Notes: generated from the sequence alone by a model not told the origin. Shown: positions 54,357 through 63,415, numbered from the stretch's first letter. The stretch: DNA of 64,000 bases from Acidobacteriota bacterium (GCA_029781975.1 JAKOVQ010000014.1:62001-126000), one strand, 5' to 3'. Numbers and translations are program-made.

Positions 54357-56420
54357 GTGGCCGGACGACCGCCCCCCTCGATCCTCCTGGCCTGCGGGGC
54401 GCTCCTCTGCGCGGCGTTCTTCGCCGGCCTCGGATGGCTCCTGCCTTCCGGGGCAGGCCCCCCGGAGGCCCGCGCCGAGGCCCGGCTCGTCCTCGCCGGC
54501 GCGGCGGTCCTCGCCTTCCTCCTCCTCGCGGGCCTCGTGGCCGCCGTCCAGCTGCTCGTCCTCCGGCCGCTCGAGCACCTCGCCCGGGAGCTCCGGATCG
54601 TCGGCGTCAACCCCGATCGGACGCTGGAGCTGCCGCGCCGCCACCTGCTGGGCGACCTCCCTCAGGCGCTCCAGGCCGTCGCCGCCACGATCGGGAAGGC
54701 GAGGAGAGCGCCCGACGAGGGGGGCGCCGGGAGCCCGAGCGATTCCGAGGGGCGGCAGGCCCGCCTCGAGGCGATCCTCACCTCGCTCCGGGAGGGAATC
54801 CTCGTCTGCAACGACCGCTCGCGCATCGTCTTCTACAACCCCGCGGCCCGGAAGGTCTTCCGGGAGAACCCCGCCCTCGGGATCGGCCGCTCGCTCTCCC
54901 TCCTGGTGGCGTCCGCTCCGATCGAGGACGTGCTCCAGCTGCTCCGGCAGCGCCAGCTGCGCCGGCACGAGGCGCGCGAGGGGGACGAGGACGTCTCGTT
55001 CGTCTGCGCCACCCTCCAGGGCGGGATGGTCAGCTGCCGGGCGAGGCTCCTCACCGGGTTGCCCGGCCTCCCCTGGTCGTTCCTCCTGACCTGCGAGGAC
55101 GTCAGCGGCGAGGCCCACGCCCTCGGTCGGAGGGAGGGCGTCCTCCGCTCCGCCGTCAAGGGGATGCGCGCGCCCCTGACCGGCCTCGGCCTGGCCGCCG
55201 AGAGCCTCGAGCTGCTCCCCGACATCGAGGCGGCCCACCGCGCCGTGCTGGAGCAGGCGATCGCGCGCGACGCCCGCCTCCTCATCTCGCAGTTCGACGC
55301 CCTCGCCCGGGCGGTGGAGGAATGGGAGGCGCCCCGCTTCCTGGCCAACGACGTCTTCGTGGAGGACCTCGTCGCCTGCGTGGCGCAGCGCCTGGAGGCG
55401 AAGGGGACGCGGCTCACGATGATCGGCGACCCGCTCTGGGTGCAGGCCGACGTCCACGCGCTCCTCTTCCTCCTCGAGTTCTTCGCGCTCGGGATCGTCC
55501 GCTCCTGCGGCGTCCGGGCGATGGAGATCGAGACCCTCCTGGGCGACAAGCGGGTCTACTTCACCTACTGCTGGAAGGGGGCCGTCGTCCCCCAGCCCGA
55601 GATCCAGGGGTGGATGTCCTCGCCGGCGGAGTCGCTGGGAGCGCACACCGTGGGCGAGGTGCTCGAGCGCCACGGCAGCGAGGTCTGGAGCCGGCCCCAC
55701 GAGACGGCGGGCTTCGCGACGCTCTCGTTCCCCGTCCCGTCCTCCCCCAGCCCGTGGAAGCCCCCGCGGCCCGCCCTCCCGGCCCGCGAGGTCTACGTCG
55801 ACGTGCCCGCCGCCGGCGAGATCGTGGAGACGGACGGCCGGGAGGGGCTGCCGCTCGACCGCGTCGCCTTCGTCGTCTTCGACACGGAGACGACCGGCCT
55901 CGCGCCGGAGGCGGGCGACGAGATCGTCTCCCTGGCCGGCGTCAGGATCGTCGACCGGGGCATCGTCGTCGGCGAGACGTTCGACCGGCTCGTGGACCCG
56001 GGGCGGAGCATCCCGCCGTCCTCCACGCGATTCCACGGGATCACCGACGAGACGGTCCGGGGGCGCCCGCGCATCGACGAGGCCCTGCGCGCCTTCCACG
56101 GGTTCGTCGGCTCCGCCGTCCTCGTCGGGCACAACGCGGCGTTCGACATGCGTTTCATCCGCCTGAAGGAGCGTCAGGCCGGGGTCCGCTTCCGCGGGCC
56201 GCTCCTCGACACGCTCGCGCTCTCGCGCTACCTGCACGACCACACCCCGGCCCACTCCCTGGACGCGGTCGCGCGGCGGCTGGGGGTGGAGATCCGCGAC
56301 CGCCACACGGCGCTCGGGGACGCCCTGGCGACGGCCGAGGTCTTCCTCCGGCTCCTCTACCTCCTGCAGGACCGGGGGGTCCGGACGCTGGGCCAGGCGC
56401 TCGAGGTCTCGGCGCGGTGA
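54357..56420 (+). CDS. Pseudo-histidine-kinase fused to a DnaQ-type 3'-5' exonuclease
   Basis: About 687 residues. Two membrane helices (about 5-30 and 45-66) are followed by a HAMP-like stretch, a PAS domain (REGILVCNDRSRIVFYNPAA, about 140-240) and a degenerate kinase core. The HisKA-like helix reads VKGMRAPLTGLGLA where SHELRTPLT is expected, so the phospho-accepting His is missing. The ATPase region has no N-box. Residues 500-680 are an intact exonuclease: DTETTG (Asp509), LVGHNAAFDMRF and RHTALGDALAT. The GTG at 54357 is chosen after AGGAGG, 29 bases past the receiver stop; the start is uncertain. The exonuclease family is known near acetate-permease/DUF294 genes. Confidence 0.85.
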   Translation: MAGRPPPSILLACGALLCAAFFAGLGWLLPSGAGPPEARAEARLVLAGAAVLAFLLLAGLVAAVQLLVLRPLEHLARELRIVGVNPDRTLELPRRHLLGDLPQALQAVAATIGKARRAPDEGGAGSPSDSEGRQARLEAILTSLREGILVCNDRSRIVFYNPAARKVFRENPALGIGRSLSLLVASAPIEDVLQLLRQRQLRRHEAREGDEDVSFVCATLQGGMVSCRARLLTGLPGLPWSFLLTCEDVSGEAHALGRREGVLRSAVKGMRAPLTGLGLAAESLELLPDIEAAHRAVLEQAIARDARLLISQFDALARAVEEWEAPRFLANDVFVEDLVACVAQRLEAKGTRLTMIGDPLWVQADVHALLFLLEFFALGIVRSCGVRAMEIETLLGDKRVYFTYCWKGAVVPQPEIQGWMSSPAESLGAHTVGEVLERHGSEVWSRPHETAGFATLSFPVPSSPSPWKPPRPALPAREVYVDVPAAGEIVETDGREGLPLDRVAFVVFDTETTGLAPEAGDEIVSLAGVRIVDRGIVVGETFDRLVDPGRSIPPSSTRFHGITDETVRGRPRIDEALRAFHGFVGSAVLVGHNAAFDMRFIRLKERQAGVRFRGPLLDTLALSRYLHDHTPAHSLDAVARRLGVEIRDRHTALGDALATAEVFLRLLYLLQDRGVRTLGQALEVSAR

Positions 56421-56710
56421 GGGAGCCCGGGAGAGAGCCGCCGGGGGCCCGCCGCGGAGAGGTCCCGCCGGACGACGAGCGGCGGACGGCCGAGCGGCTG
56501 GTGGCCCTCCTCCTCGCCGGAGGCGCGCTCCTGAACTTCCCGCTCCTCTCCGTCCTCCGGGACCGGGGGACGATCGGCGGGATCCCCGTCCTCTACGCCT
56601 TCCTCTTCCTCGTCTGGGCGCTCCTCGCCGGGGCCACCGCCCTCGTCCTCCGCGAGCGGCCGGCGCCGCCGGACGCGGACGACGACGAGCCCGGGCCGCG
56701 GGAGCCGTAG
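56417..56710 (+). CDS. Small two-helix membrane protein of the kinase operon
   Basis: A 97-residue protein with a charged N-terminus and two predicted membrane helices (about 30-47, AERLVALLLAGGALLNFPLL, and 59-80, YAFLFLVWALLAGATALVL), ending in an acidic tail. Not recognised. Its GTG overlaps the TGA of the exonuclease fusion, and the next gene starts two bases after its stop, so all are coupled. A small membrane partner is usual for SSS-type proteins; it may assist the symporter-kinase. Confidence 0.75.
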   Translation: MREPGREPPGARRGEVPPDDERRTAERLVALLLAGGALLNFPLLSVLRDRGTIGGIPVLYAFLFLVWALLAGATALVLRERPAPPDADDDEPGPREP

Positions 56711-56711
56711 C

Positions 56712-59417
56712 GTGCTCCCGCACGGGCTCATCCTCCTCGTCGGGTTCGGCTACCTCGGCCTCCTCTTCGCCGTCGCCTCCTACGGCGACAAGCGGGCCGA
56801 CGCGGGGCGCTCGATCATCAGCAACCCGTACATCTACACCGCCTCGATCGCGGTCTACTGCACGGGCTGGACCTTCTACGGCAGCGTGGGCCGCGCGACC
56901 GCGGTGGGGGTGGGGTTCCTCCCCATCTACCTCGGGCCCACGCTCGCCGCGACCGTCTGGTGGCTGGTCCTGCGGAAGATCGTCCGCCTGAGCAAGGCCA
57001 ACCACATCACCAGCATCGCGGACTTCATCGCCTCGCGGTACGGGAAGAGCTCGGTGATCGGCGGCCTCGTGACCGTGATCTCGATCGTCGGCATCATGCC
57101 GTACGTCGCCCTCCAGCTGAAGGCGATCTCCTCCAGCTTCAACGTCCTGTTCCACGGCCGCTCCGGCGGGGCGAGCGCGCCGAGCCTCGGCCACGACTCG
57201 GCGCTCTACATCGCCCTCATCCTCGCCGTCTTCGCCATCCTGTTCGGCACGCGGCACATCGACGTCACGGAGCGGCACGAGGGGCTCGTGGCGGCCATCG
57301 CGTTCGAGTCGGTCGTGAAGCTCGTGGCCTTCACCGCGGTCGGGACGTTCGTGACGTTCGGCCTCTTCGACGGCCCGGCGGACCTCTTCCGGCAGGCGGC
57401 CCGCGTGCCGCAGGCGGCCCCCCTGATGGACCTGGCCTGGGGGCCGCAGCAGTACTCGTCGTGGGCGGCGCTGACGGTGATCTCGATGGCCGCGATCATG
57501 TTCCTCCCCCGCCAGTTCCAGGTCCTCGTGGTCGAGAACGTGAACGAGGCCCACGTCCGGACCGCGGCGTGGCTCTTCCCGCTCTACCTCCTCGCCATCA
57601 ACCTCTTCGTCCTCCCGATCGCCCTCGCCGGCCTCGTCGTCTTCCGGGGCGGCGCGGACGCGGACATGCTCGTCCTGACCCTGCCGCTCCACGGCGGGCG
57701 CGAAGGGCTGGCGCTGTTCGCGTTCATCGGCGGGCTCTCCGCCGCCACCGGCATGGTGATCGTCGAGACGATCGCCCTCTCGACGATGATCTGCAACGAC
57801 CTCGTCATCCCGGTCTCGCTGCGCCTCCAGGTCCTCCGTCCGGGGAGCCTGGGGACGACGCTGCTGGCCATCCGCCGCGGGGCGATCGTCCTGATCCTCC
57901 TCCTGGGATACGTCACCCTCCGGCTGATCGGCGAGTCGTACGCGCTCGTCTCCATCGGCCTGGTCTCGTTCGTCGCGGCGGCCCAGTTCGCGCCGCCGAT
58001 CCTCCTGGGGATCTACTGGAAGGGGGCGAGCCGCCGCGGCGCGCTGGCGGGGCTCACGGGCGGGGCCCTGGTGTGGGCCTACACGCTCCTGATGCCGTCC
58101 GTCGCGGGCTCGGGCTGGCTCCCCCTGTCGCTGGTCGAGCCCGGCCCCTTCGGCATCCGGGCGCTCGGGCCCTACCACGTCCTGAACATGACGGGCTTCG
58201 ACCCCGTCACCCACTCGGTCTTCTGGAGCCTCCTCGTCAACGTCGGCCTCCTCGTCGGGGTCTCGCTCGCCGGCCGCCAGAAGGGGCTCGAGCGGCTCCA
58301 GGCCTCGCTCTTCGTCGACGTCTACCGGGCGCGCGTCTCCGATGCGGAGGAGGCGCACCTCTGGCAGGGGACGACCCGGGTGAGCGACCTGAAGGGCCTC
58401 GTCGCCCGGATGATGGGGCCCAAGCGCGCGGACGCGGTCTTCGGCGCCTACGCGGCGCAGCACGGCGTCGTCCTCCAGGGCGACCTGCAGGCGGACGAGC
58501 ACCTCGTCGGCTTCGTGGAGCGCGAGCTCGCGCGGACCGTCGGCGCGGCCTCCGCGCGCGTCATGGTCTCCTCGATCATCGAGGGGGAGGCCCTGAGCAT
58601 CGAGGGGCTGATGAAGATCCTGGACGAGACGTCGCAGGTGATCGAGTACAGCCACAGGCTGGAGGAGAAGTCGCTCGAGCTCGAGGAGGCCAAGCGGAAG
58701 CTGGAGCTGACGAACGCCCGGCTGAAGGAGCTGGACGCCCTGAAGGACGAGTTCCTCTCCACCGTGAGCCACGAGCTGAGGACCCCCCTGACGTCGATCC
58801 GGGCGTTCTCCGAGATCCTCCAGGACGACGAGGAGATGAGCCCGGAGCAGCGCCGGAAGGTCTCGGGGATCGTCGTGCAGGAGACCGAGCGCCTCTCGCG
58901 CCTCGTCGAGCAGGTCCTCGACTTCTCCCGGATCGAGGCCGGCTCGTACAGCTGGGCGAGGGAGAGCGTCGACCTGGCGGCCGTCGTGGACGAGGCGCTC
59001 GCCGCCACCGGCCAGATCGCGCGCATCCGGGGCATCGAGGTCTCCCGGGAGGTCCCCGGGGGGCCCCTCCTCGTCGTGGGCGACCGGGACCGGCTCGTCC
59101 AGGTGGTCATCAACCTCCTCTCGAACGCGCTCAAGTACTGCGAGCCCGAGAGCGGCCCCGTGCGCGTGACGCTCTCCGGGACCTCGACGGAGGCCCGGGT
59201 CGAGGTGGCCGACCGCGGCCCGGGCATCCGGCGGGAGGAGCACGAGCGGATCTTCGAGAAGTTCCACCAGATCCGGGACTCCGCCGGGGGAAAGCCGAAG
59301 GGGACGGGCCTCGGGCTGGCGATCTGCAAGACGATCGTCGAGGGCCACGGCGGCCGGATCTGGGTCGAGAGCGAGCCGGGGCACGGCGCCCGGTTCGTCT
59401 TCACCCTCCCGGTCTAG
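56712..59417 (+). CDS. CbrA-like sodium-symporter/histidine kinase
   Basis: A 901-residue protein. The first 530 residues are an SSS permease domain with about 13 helices (PYIYTASIAVYCTGWTFYGS is typical of this kinase group). A linker and coiled coil (KSLELEEAKRKLELTNARLKEL) follow. Then comes a HisKA domain with the phospho-accepting His687 in STVSHELRTPLTS, and an HATPase domain with the N-box NLLSNALKY, DRGPGI, and GTGLGLAI. CbrA and related kinases sense or carry small carboxylates or amino acids and phosphorylate a partner regulator. Here the partner is probably the receiver at 53950. The start is GTG, two bases after the previous stop. Confidence 0.93.
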   Translation: MLPHGLILLVGFGYLGLLFAVASYGDKRADAGRSIISNPYIYTASIAVYCTGWTFYGSVGRATAVGVGFLPIYLGPTLAATVWWLVLRKIVRLSKANHITSIADFIASRYGKSSVIGGLVTVISIVGIMPYVALQLKAISSSFNVLFHGRSGGASAPSLGHDSALYIALILAVFAILFGTRHIDVTERHEGLVAAIAFESVVKLVAFTAVGTFVTFGLFDGPADLFRQAARVPQAAPLMDLAWGPQQYSSWAALTVISMAAIMFLPRQFQVLVVENVNEAHVRTAAWLFPLYLLAINLFVLPIALAGLVVFRGGADADMLVLTLPLHGGREGLALFAFIGGLSAATGMVIVETIALSTMICNDLVIPVSLRLQVLRPGSLGTTLLAIRRGAIVLILLLGYVTLRLIGESYALVSIGLVSFVAAAQFAPPILLGIYWKGASRRGALAGLTGGALVWAYTLLMPSVAGSGWLPLSLVEPGPFGIRALGPYHVLNMTGFDPVTHSVFWSLLVNVGLLVGVSLAGRQKGLERLQASLFVDVYRARVSDAEEAHLWQGTTRVSDLKGLVARMMGPKRADAVFGAYAAQHGVVLQGDLQADEHLVGFVERELARTVGAASARVMVSSIIEGEALSIEGLMKILDETSQVIEYSHRLEEKSLELEEAKRKLELTNARLKELDALKDEFLSTVSHELRTPLTSIRAFSEILQDDEEMSPEQRRKVSGIVVQETERLSRLVEQVLDFSRIEAGSYSWARESVDLAAVVDEALAATGQIARIRGIEVSREVPGGPLLVVGDRDRLVQVVINLLSNALKYCEPESGPVRVTLSGTSTEARVEVADRGPGIRREEHERIFEKFHQIRDSAGGKPKGTGLGLAICKTIVEGHGGRIWVESEPGHGARFVFTLPV

Positions 59418-59449
59418 CGCCGCCGCGGCGGCGGGAAAGGCGGTCGACC

Positions 59450-59845
59450 ATGGCAGTACGGACGTTTCGCCTCGGGTCGCCCCGGCAGCGCGGCGAGGGC
59501 CTTCGCCTGGGGACCGTCCGGTTCCTTCCGCGAGGGGTCCGGTCGGAGGACTACGCCCGGCTCGACCTCTTCGACGTCTGGCTCCCCACGCTCGCCCCCT
59601 CGCCGGAGACGATGAAGGCCTTCCGAGCCGGAGAGCGGTCGCCGCGGGACTGGAGGCGGTTCGTCGCCGCCTACACCGCCGAGATGGCGAAGACCGACCC
59701 CCGCCAGGTCATCCAGGCCCTCGCCGCCCTCTCCCGCACCACCCGGTTCGGGGTCGGCTGCTTCTGCGACGACGAGGCCCGGTGCCACCGGTCGGTCCTC
59801 ATCCGGCTGCTCGCCGCGGCCGGCGCCGAGGTCGAGGGGGGCTGA
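59450..59845 (+). CDS. DUF488 family protein
   Basis: A 131-residue protein matching DUF488: FDVWLPTLAPSPETMKAF, then RRFVAAYTAEMAK and the cysteine-rich end GVGCFCDDEARCHRSVLIRLL, where Cys-x-Cys-x5-Cys-His is conserved in the family and suggests metal or redox chemistry. The function is unknown. The ATG at 59450 has AAAGG about 11 bases upstream. It lies 32 bases after the symporter-kinase stop, so it may be the last gene of that transcript. Confidence 0.85.
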   Translation: MAVRTFRLGSPRQRGEGLRLGTVRFLPRGVRSEDYARLDLFDVWLPTLAPSPETMKAFRAGERSPRDWRRFVAAYTAEMAKTDPRQVIQALAALSRTTRFGVGCFCDDEARCHRSVLIRLLAAAGAEVEGG

Positions 59846-59971
59846 CCGGCGAGAAGGACGTCCGGGCGGGTCCGGGCCCCGGGGGGACCCGGCCCTCGCG
59901 GCGCTTCCACCCCTCCCGCTCCCGCACGATTCGGAGCTCGGTGTCCCCCCGGCGTACGCTCCGCCCCGGAC

Positions 59972-62545
59972 GTGAGCCTTTCCAGCGGTTCGAAGCTCGG
60001 CCCCTACGAGGTCCTCGCCCCCCTCGGGGCGGGCGGGATGGGAGAGGTCTGGCGGGCGAAGGACTCGCGCGTCGGCCGGAACGTGGCGCTGAAGGTCCTC
60101 CCCGAGGAGCTCTTCGCCGACGAGGAGCGCCGGACGCGCTTCGAGCGCGAGGCGCGGATCCTGGCGAGCCTCAGCCATCCGGGGATCGCGGTCCTCTACT
60201 CCTTCGAGGAGATCGCCGGGCGCCACGTCCTCGCGATGGAGCTCGTCGAGGGGGAGACGCTCCGCCAGCGGATCTCCGAGGGGGCCCTCCCCGTGCGCAA
60301 GGCCGTCGACCTCGGGGCCCAGATCGCGCGCGGCCTGGCCGCGGCGCACGAGAGCGGCATCGTCCACCGGGACCTCAAGCCGGAGAACGTCGTCCTGACG
60401 AAGGACGGGCGCGCGAAGATCCTCGACTTCGGGCTCGCCAGGCAACGGACCGTCGCGGGCGAGGAGGACACCCGGTCGCCGACGCTCGCGCGGGCGACCG
60501 ACGCCGGCACCCTCCTCGGCACGGTCGGCTACATGGCGCCCGAGCAGGTCCGTGGGGAGCCGGCAGACGCCCGGTCGGACATCTTCGCGTTCGGGTGCGT
60601 CCTCCACGAGATGCTCACGGGGTCGCGCGCGTTCAAGGGCAGCTCGGCGGTCGAGACGATGAACGCGATCCTGAAGGAGGAGCCGGCCAGCCCGGACCCC
60701 CCGGGAAAGGTCCCCGCCGAGCTCGAACGGCTCGTCAGGCACTGCCTCGAGAAGAACCCCGCCGAGCGCTTCCAGTCGGCCCGCGACCTCGCGTTCGACC
60801 TCGAGGCGCTCGCGGGGAGCTCCGCGAGCGGCCGCGCGGCACCATCGGCGACGTCCCGCGCTCCCCGCCGGTGGGTGCCGGCGGCCGCCCTCGCCCTCGG
60901 GATCGCCGCGGTCGCGGCGTCGTACACCGTCGGGCACGCGAGGGGAAAGCGCTCGATCGTCGCCGTCCCCTCCTTCGCGCAGCTCACGTTCCGGCAGGAG
61001 CCGATCTTCAACGCCCGGCTCGCGCCCGACGGGAAGACGGTGGTCTACAGCGCGGCGACGTCCGGGAACACGCCGGAGATCTTCGCGCTCCGGTCGGACT
61101 ACCCGGGAGCCAGCCCGCGCTCCCTGCTGCCCAACGGTCACCTCCTCTCGATCTCGTCGCGGGCCGAGCTGGCCGTCCTGATCCGCGCGCGTTACCGCGC
61201 GCATAGCCTCTTCGAGGGGACGCTCGCGCGGATGCCGCTGGAGGGGGGCGCGCCGCGGGAGGTCCTGGACGGCGTGCGAGAGGCCGAGTGGTCTCCGGAC
61301 GGGGCGGAGCTCGCCCTGATCCGGGACGTGGGCGGCAAGGACAGGCTGGAGTTCCCGGCCGGGAAGGTCCTGTGCGAGACGGGGGGCTACTTCAGCGGCC
61401 TCCGGTTCTCCCCGCGCGGGGACCGGATCGCGCTCTTCGAGCACCCCTTCCGGTACGACGACCGCGGCGAGGTCGCCCTGGTGGACCTCGCGGGGAAGAA
61501 GACCGTCCTCTCCGGGGGCTACTGGGGCGAGGAAGGGCTCGCCTGGTCCCCGACGGGCGACGAGGTCATGTTCTCGGCCGGGGACGCCTACAACAACTTC
61601 CGCGTCTACGCGGTCGACCTCTCGGGCAGGCGCCGGACGGCCCTCGAGAGCGCCGGCGGCCTGACGATCCACGACATCCGGAGCGACGGCCGCTGGCTGA
61701 CGACGCGCGACGACTTCTTCAGGGAGATGCCTGTCCTCGCCCCCGGCCAGGAGCGCGAGCGGGACCTGTCGTGGCTCGACCTGTCCGACCCCGCCGCCCT
61801 GAGCCCGGACGGAAGGACGCTCCTCTTCATGGAGGAGAGCGGGAGCGTCGGCGTGAACTACGCGGTCTGCCTGCGGAAGACCGACGGGTCGCCGGTCGTC
61901 CGCCTCGGCGAGGGGGCCGCCCTCGACCTCTCCCGCGACGGGAAGTGGGCCCTGGCCGCGGTGCCGACGACGCCTCCGCAGCTCGTCCTCTATCCCACGG
62001 GCGCCGGCGACCCGCGCCGGCTCGAGCGCGGAGGGCTCCTCAGCTACGAGTGGGGTCAGTTCTTCCCGGACGGGAAGAGGGTCGTCGTCTGCGGCCACGA
62101 GGAGGGGAAGGGGGTCCGGTGCTACCTACAGGACGTCGCGGGCGGAAAGCCCCGCCCCGTGACGCCCGAGGGGACGCGACAGGCGTTCGTGTCGCCCGAC
62201 GGCAGGGAGATCCTCGTCCAGACGAGCGGCGGCGCCCTCTCGATCTTCCCCGCCGAGGGGGGCGAGGGACGGTCCGTCGAGGGGGCGACGCCGGACGATA
62301 CGGTCATCCGGTGGGGAGCGGACGGCCGGTCGCTGCTCCTCTACCGTGGGGATCAGGTCCCGGCGCGGATCGAGCGCCTCGAGGTCGCGACGGGGAAGCG
62401 TCAGGCTGTCCGGACGATCGGCCCCGCCGACCTCACCGGCGTCCTGAGCACCGGCCCCTTCGTCTTCACCGACGACGGCAAGGGCTACGCGTACGCCTGC
62501 CGGCGGATGGTCTCGCACCTCTTCCTGGTGGAGGGAGCGCGTTGA
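59972..62545 (+). CDS. Ser/Thr protein kinase with C-terminal TolB/WD40-like propeller
   Basis: An 857-residue membrane kinase. The kinase domain (about 10-275) is complete: GAGGMGEVWRA loop, VALKVLP (catalytic Lys), HRDLKPENVV, DFGLAR and GYMAPEQV. One membrane helix follows (WVPAAALALGIAAVAASYTV, about 304-323). The outer part is a six-to-seven-blade TolB/PD40-type beta-propeller (RLAPDGKTVVYSA, EWSPDGAELALI, RFSPRGDRIALF, AWSPTGDEVMF). The architecture is very common in Acidobacteriota. The kinase faces the cytoplasm and the propeller probably senses envelope ligands. The GTG start has a TACGCT -10-like box 11 bases upstream and no Shine-Dalgarno. Confidence 0.93.
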   Translation: MSLSSGSKLGPYEVLAPLGAGGMGEVWRAKDSRVGRNVALKVLPEELFADEERRTRFEREARILASLSHPGIAVLYSFEEIAGRHVLAMELVEGETLRQRISEGALPVRKAVDLGAQIARGLAAAHESGIVHRDLKPENVVLTKDGRAKILDFGLARQRTVAGEEDTRSPTLARATDAGTLLGTVGYMAPEQVRGEPADARSDIFAFGCVLHEMLTGSRAFKGSSAVETMNAILKEEPASPDPPGKVPAELERLVRHCLEKNPAERFQSARDLAFDLEALAGSSASGRAAPSATSRAPRRWVPAAALALGIAAVAASYTVGHARGKRSIVAVPSFAQLTFRQEPIFNARLAPDGKTVVYSAATSGNTPEIFALRSDYPGASPRSLLPNGHLLSISSRAELAVLIRARYRAHSLFEGTLARMPLEGGAPREVLDGVREAEWSPDGAELALIRDVGGKDRLEFPAGKVLCETGGYFSGLRFSPRGDRIALFEHPFRYDDRGEVALVDLAGKKTVLSGGYWGEEGLAWSPTGDEVMFSAGDAYNNFRVYAVDLSGRRRTALESAGGLTIHDIRSDGRWLTTRDDFFREMPVLAPGQERERDLSWLDLSDPAALSPDGRTLLFMEESGSVGVNYAVCLRKTDGSPVVRLGEGAALDLSRDGKWALAAVPTTPPQLVLYPTGAGDPRRLERGGLLSYEWGQFFPDGKRVVVCGHEEGKGVRCYLQDVAGGKPRPVTPEGTRQAFVSPDGREILVQTSGGALSIFPAEGGEGRSVEGATPDDTVIRWGADGRSLLLYRGDQVPARIERLEVATGKRQAVRTIGPADLTGVLSTGPFVFTDDGKGYAYACRRMVSHLFLVEGAR

Positions 62546-62582
62546 CGCCGGGCTCGGAGAAGGGCCGCGCCCGGCCGGCGTC
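62544..62582. terminator. Hairpin between convergent genes
   Basis: GACGCCGG (62544-62551) pairs with CCGGCGTC (62575-62582), with a partly self-pairing loop. It spans the 42-base gap between the kinase and the cNMP-DUF1003 gene. Confidence 0.4.
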
Positions 62583-62587
62583 GCGGC

Positions 62588-63415
62588 TCACTCCCGCCGC
62601 GCGGCCGTCGTCCGCTGCTGGAGGAGCATCACGCGGAGCTCGTCGACCTTCCGGTGGAGCTGCTGGACCGCGATCTCGGCCTTGATGTTGACCCGGTAGT
62701 CCATGTCCGCCTGGAGCCGGTCCTTCATCGAATGGCGGTTCTGACTCATCATGATGATCGGCGCCTGGATCGCCGCCACGCACGAGAGGATCAGGTTCAG
62801 GAAGATGAACGGGAACGGGTCGGGCGGGTGCGCGAGGACGCGGTAGGTGTTCAGCCCCATCCAGGCGAAGAGCAGGACGCCGAAGATGATGATGAACGTC
62901 CACGACCCCCCGAACCGCGCCACCTCGTCGGCGATCCGCTCGGCCATCGTCATCCGCTCCTCGGCCACCTCGTTGACGTTGCGGATCTGGAGGCGCGAGA
63001 CGAGCTCGACGGTCCCCCGGAGCCTCTGGGCGATGGCGCCGATGAACTTCCGGGCCGCCGTCGGGTAGCGCTCGAGGAGCGCGATCACGGCGCTGCCGGG
63101 GACGCAGACGAGGCTCGTCCTCTCGGTCGTCCGGGCCGTCGCGTTCCGCGGCCGGTCGTCGAAGATGGCGAGCTCGCCGAAGAACGAGTCGACGTCGAAG
63201 GTCGCCAGGACGAGCTCCTCCCCCGCCGACTCGACGACGACGTCCACCGCTCCGCTCTCGACGACGTAGAGGTACTCCGGCGGGTCGCCCTGCCGGAAGA
63301 CCACCTCTCCCGCCTCGAAGAGCTGACGGACCGCCGCACCCTCCAGCGCGGCGAGGTGCTCGGCGGGAAGCTCCCGGAAGAGGGGAACGCGGTCCAGCTC
63401 GAAGGTCCGGGTCAT
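62588..63415 (-). CDS. Cyclic-nucleotide-binding DUF1003 membrane protein
   Basis: A 275-residue protein. Residues 1-135 form a cyclic-nucleotide-binding domain with QGDPPEYLYVVESGAVDVV and an intact phosphate-binding loop FGELAIFDDRPRNATA. The rest is DUF1003: a helix with RIADEVARFGGSWTFI, two membrane helices (about 175-195 and 208-228) and a conserved SQNRHSMKDRLQADMDYRVN segment. A channel or sensor role is possible, but DUF1003 is uncharacterised. GGGAGG is five bases before the ATG at 63415. It is divergent from the NHL gene. Confidence 0.9.
   Translation of the reverse strand: MTRTFELDRVPLFRELPAEHLAALEGAAVRQLFEAGEVVFRQGDPPEYLYVVESGAVDVVVESAGEELVLATFDVDSFFGELAIFDDRPRNATARTTERTSLVCVPGSAVIALLERYPTAARKFIGAIAQRLRGTVELVSRLQIRNVNEVAEERMTMAERIADEVARFGGSWTFIIIFGVLLFAWMGLNTYRVLAHPPDPFPFIFLNLILSCVAAIQAPIIMMSQNRHSMKDRLQADMDYRVNIKAEIAVQQLHRKVDELRVMLLQQRTTAARRE

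Noticed and set aside
54249-59384. A 1711-codon open frame on the minus strand
   Set aside because: It is the antisense of the exonuclease and symporter-kinase genes. The translation is dominated by Arg, Asp, Glu, Gly and Leu with no domain, an effect of the extreme GC bias at third positions.
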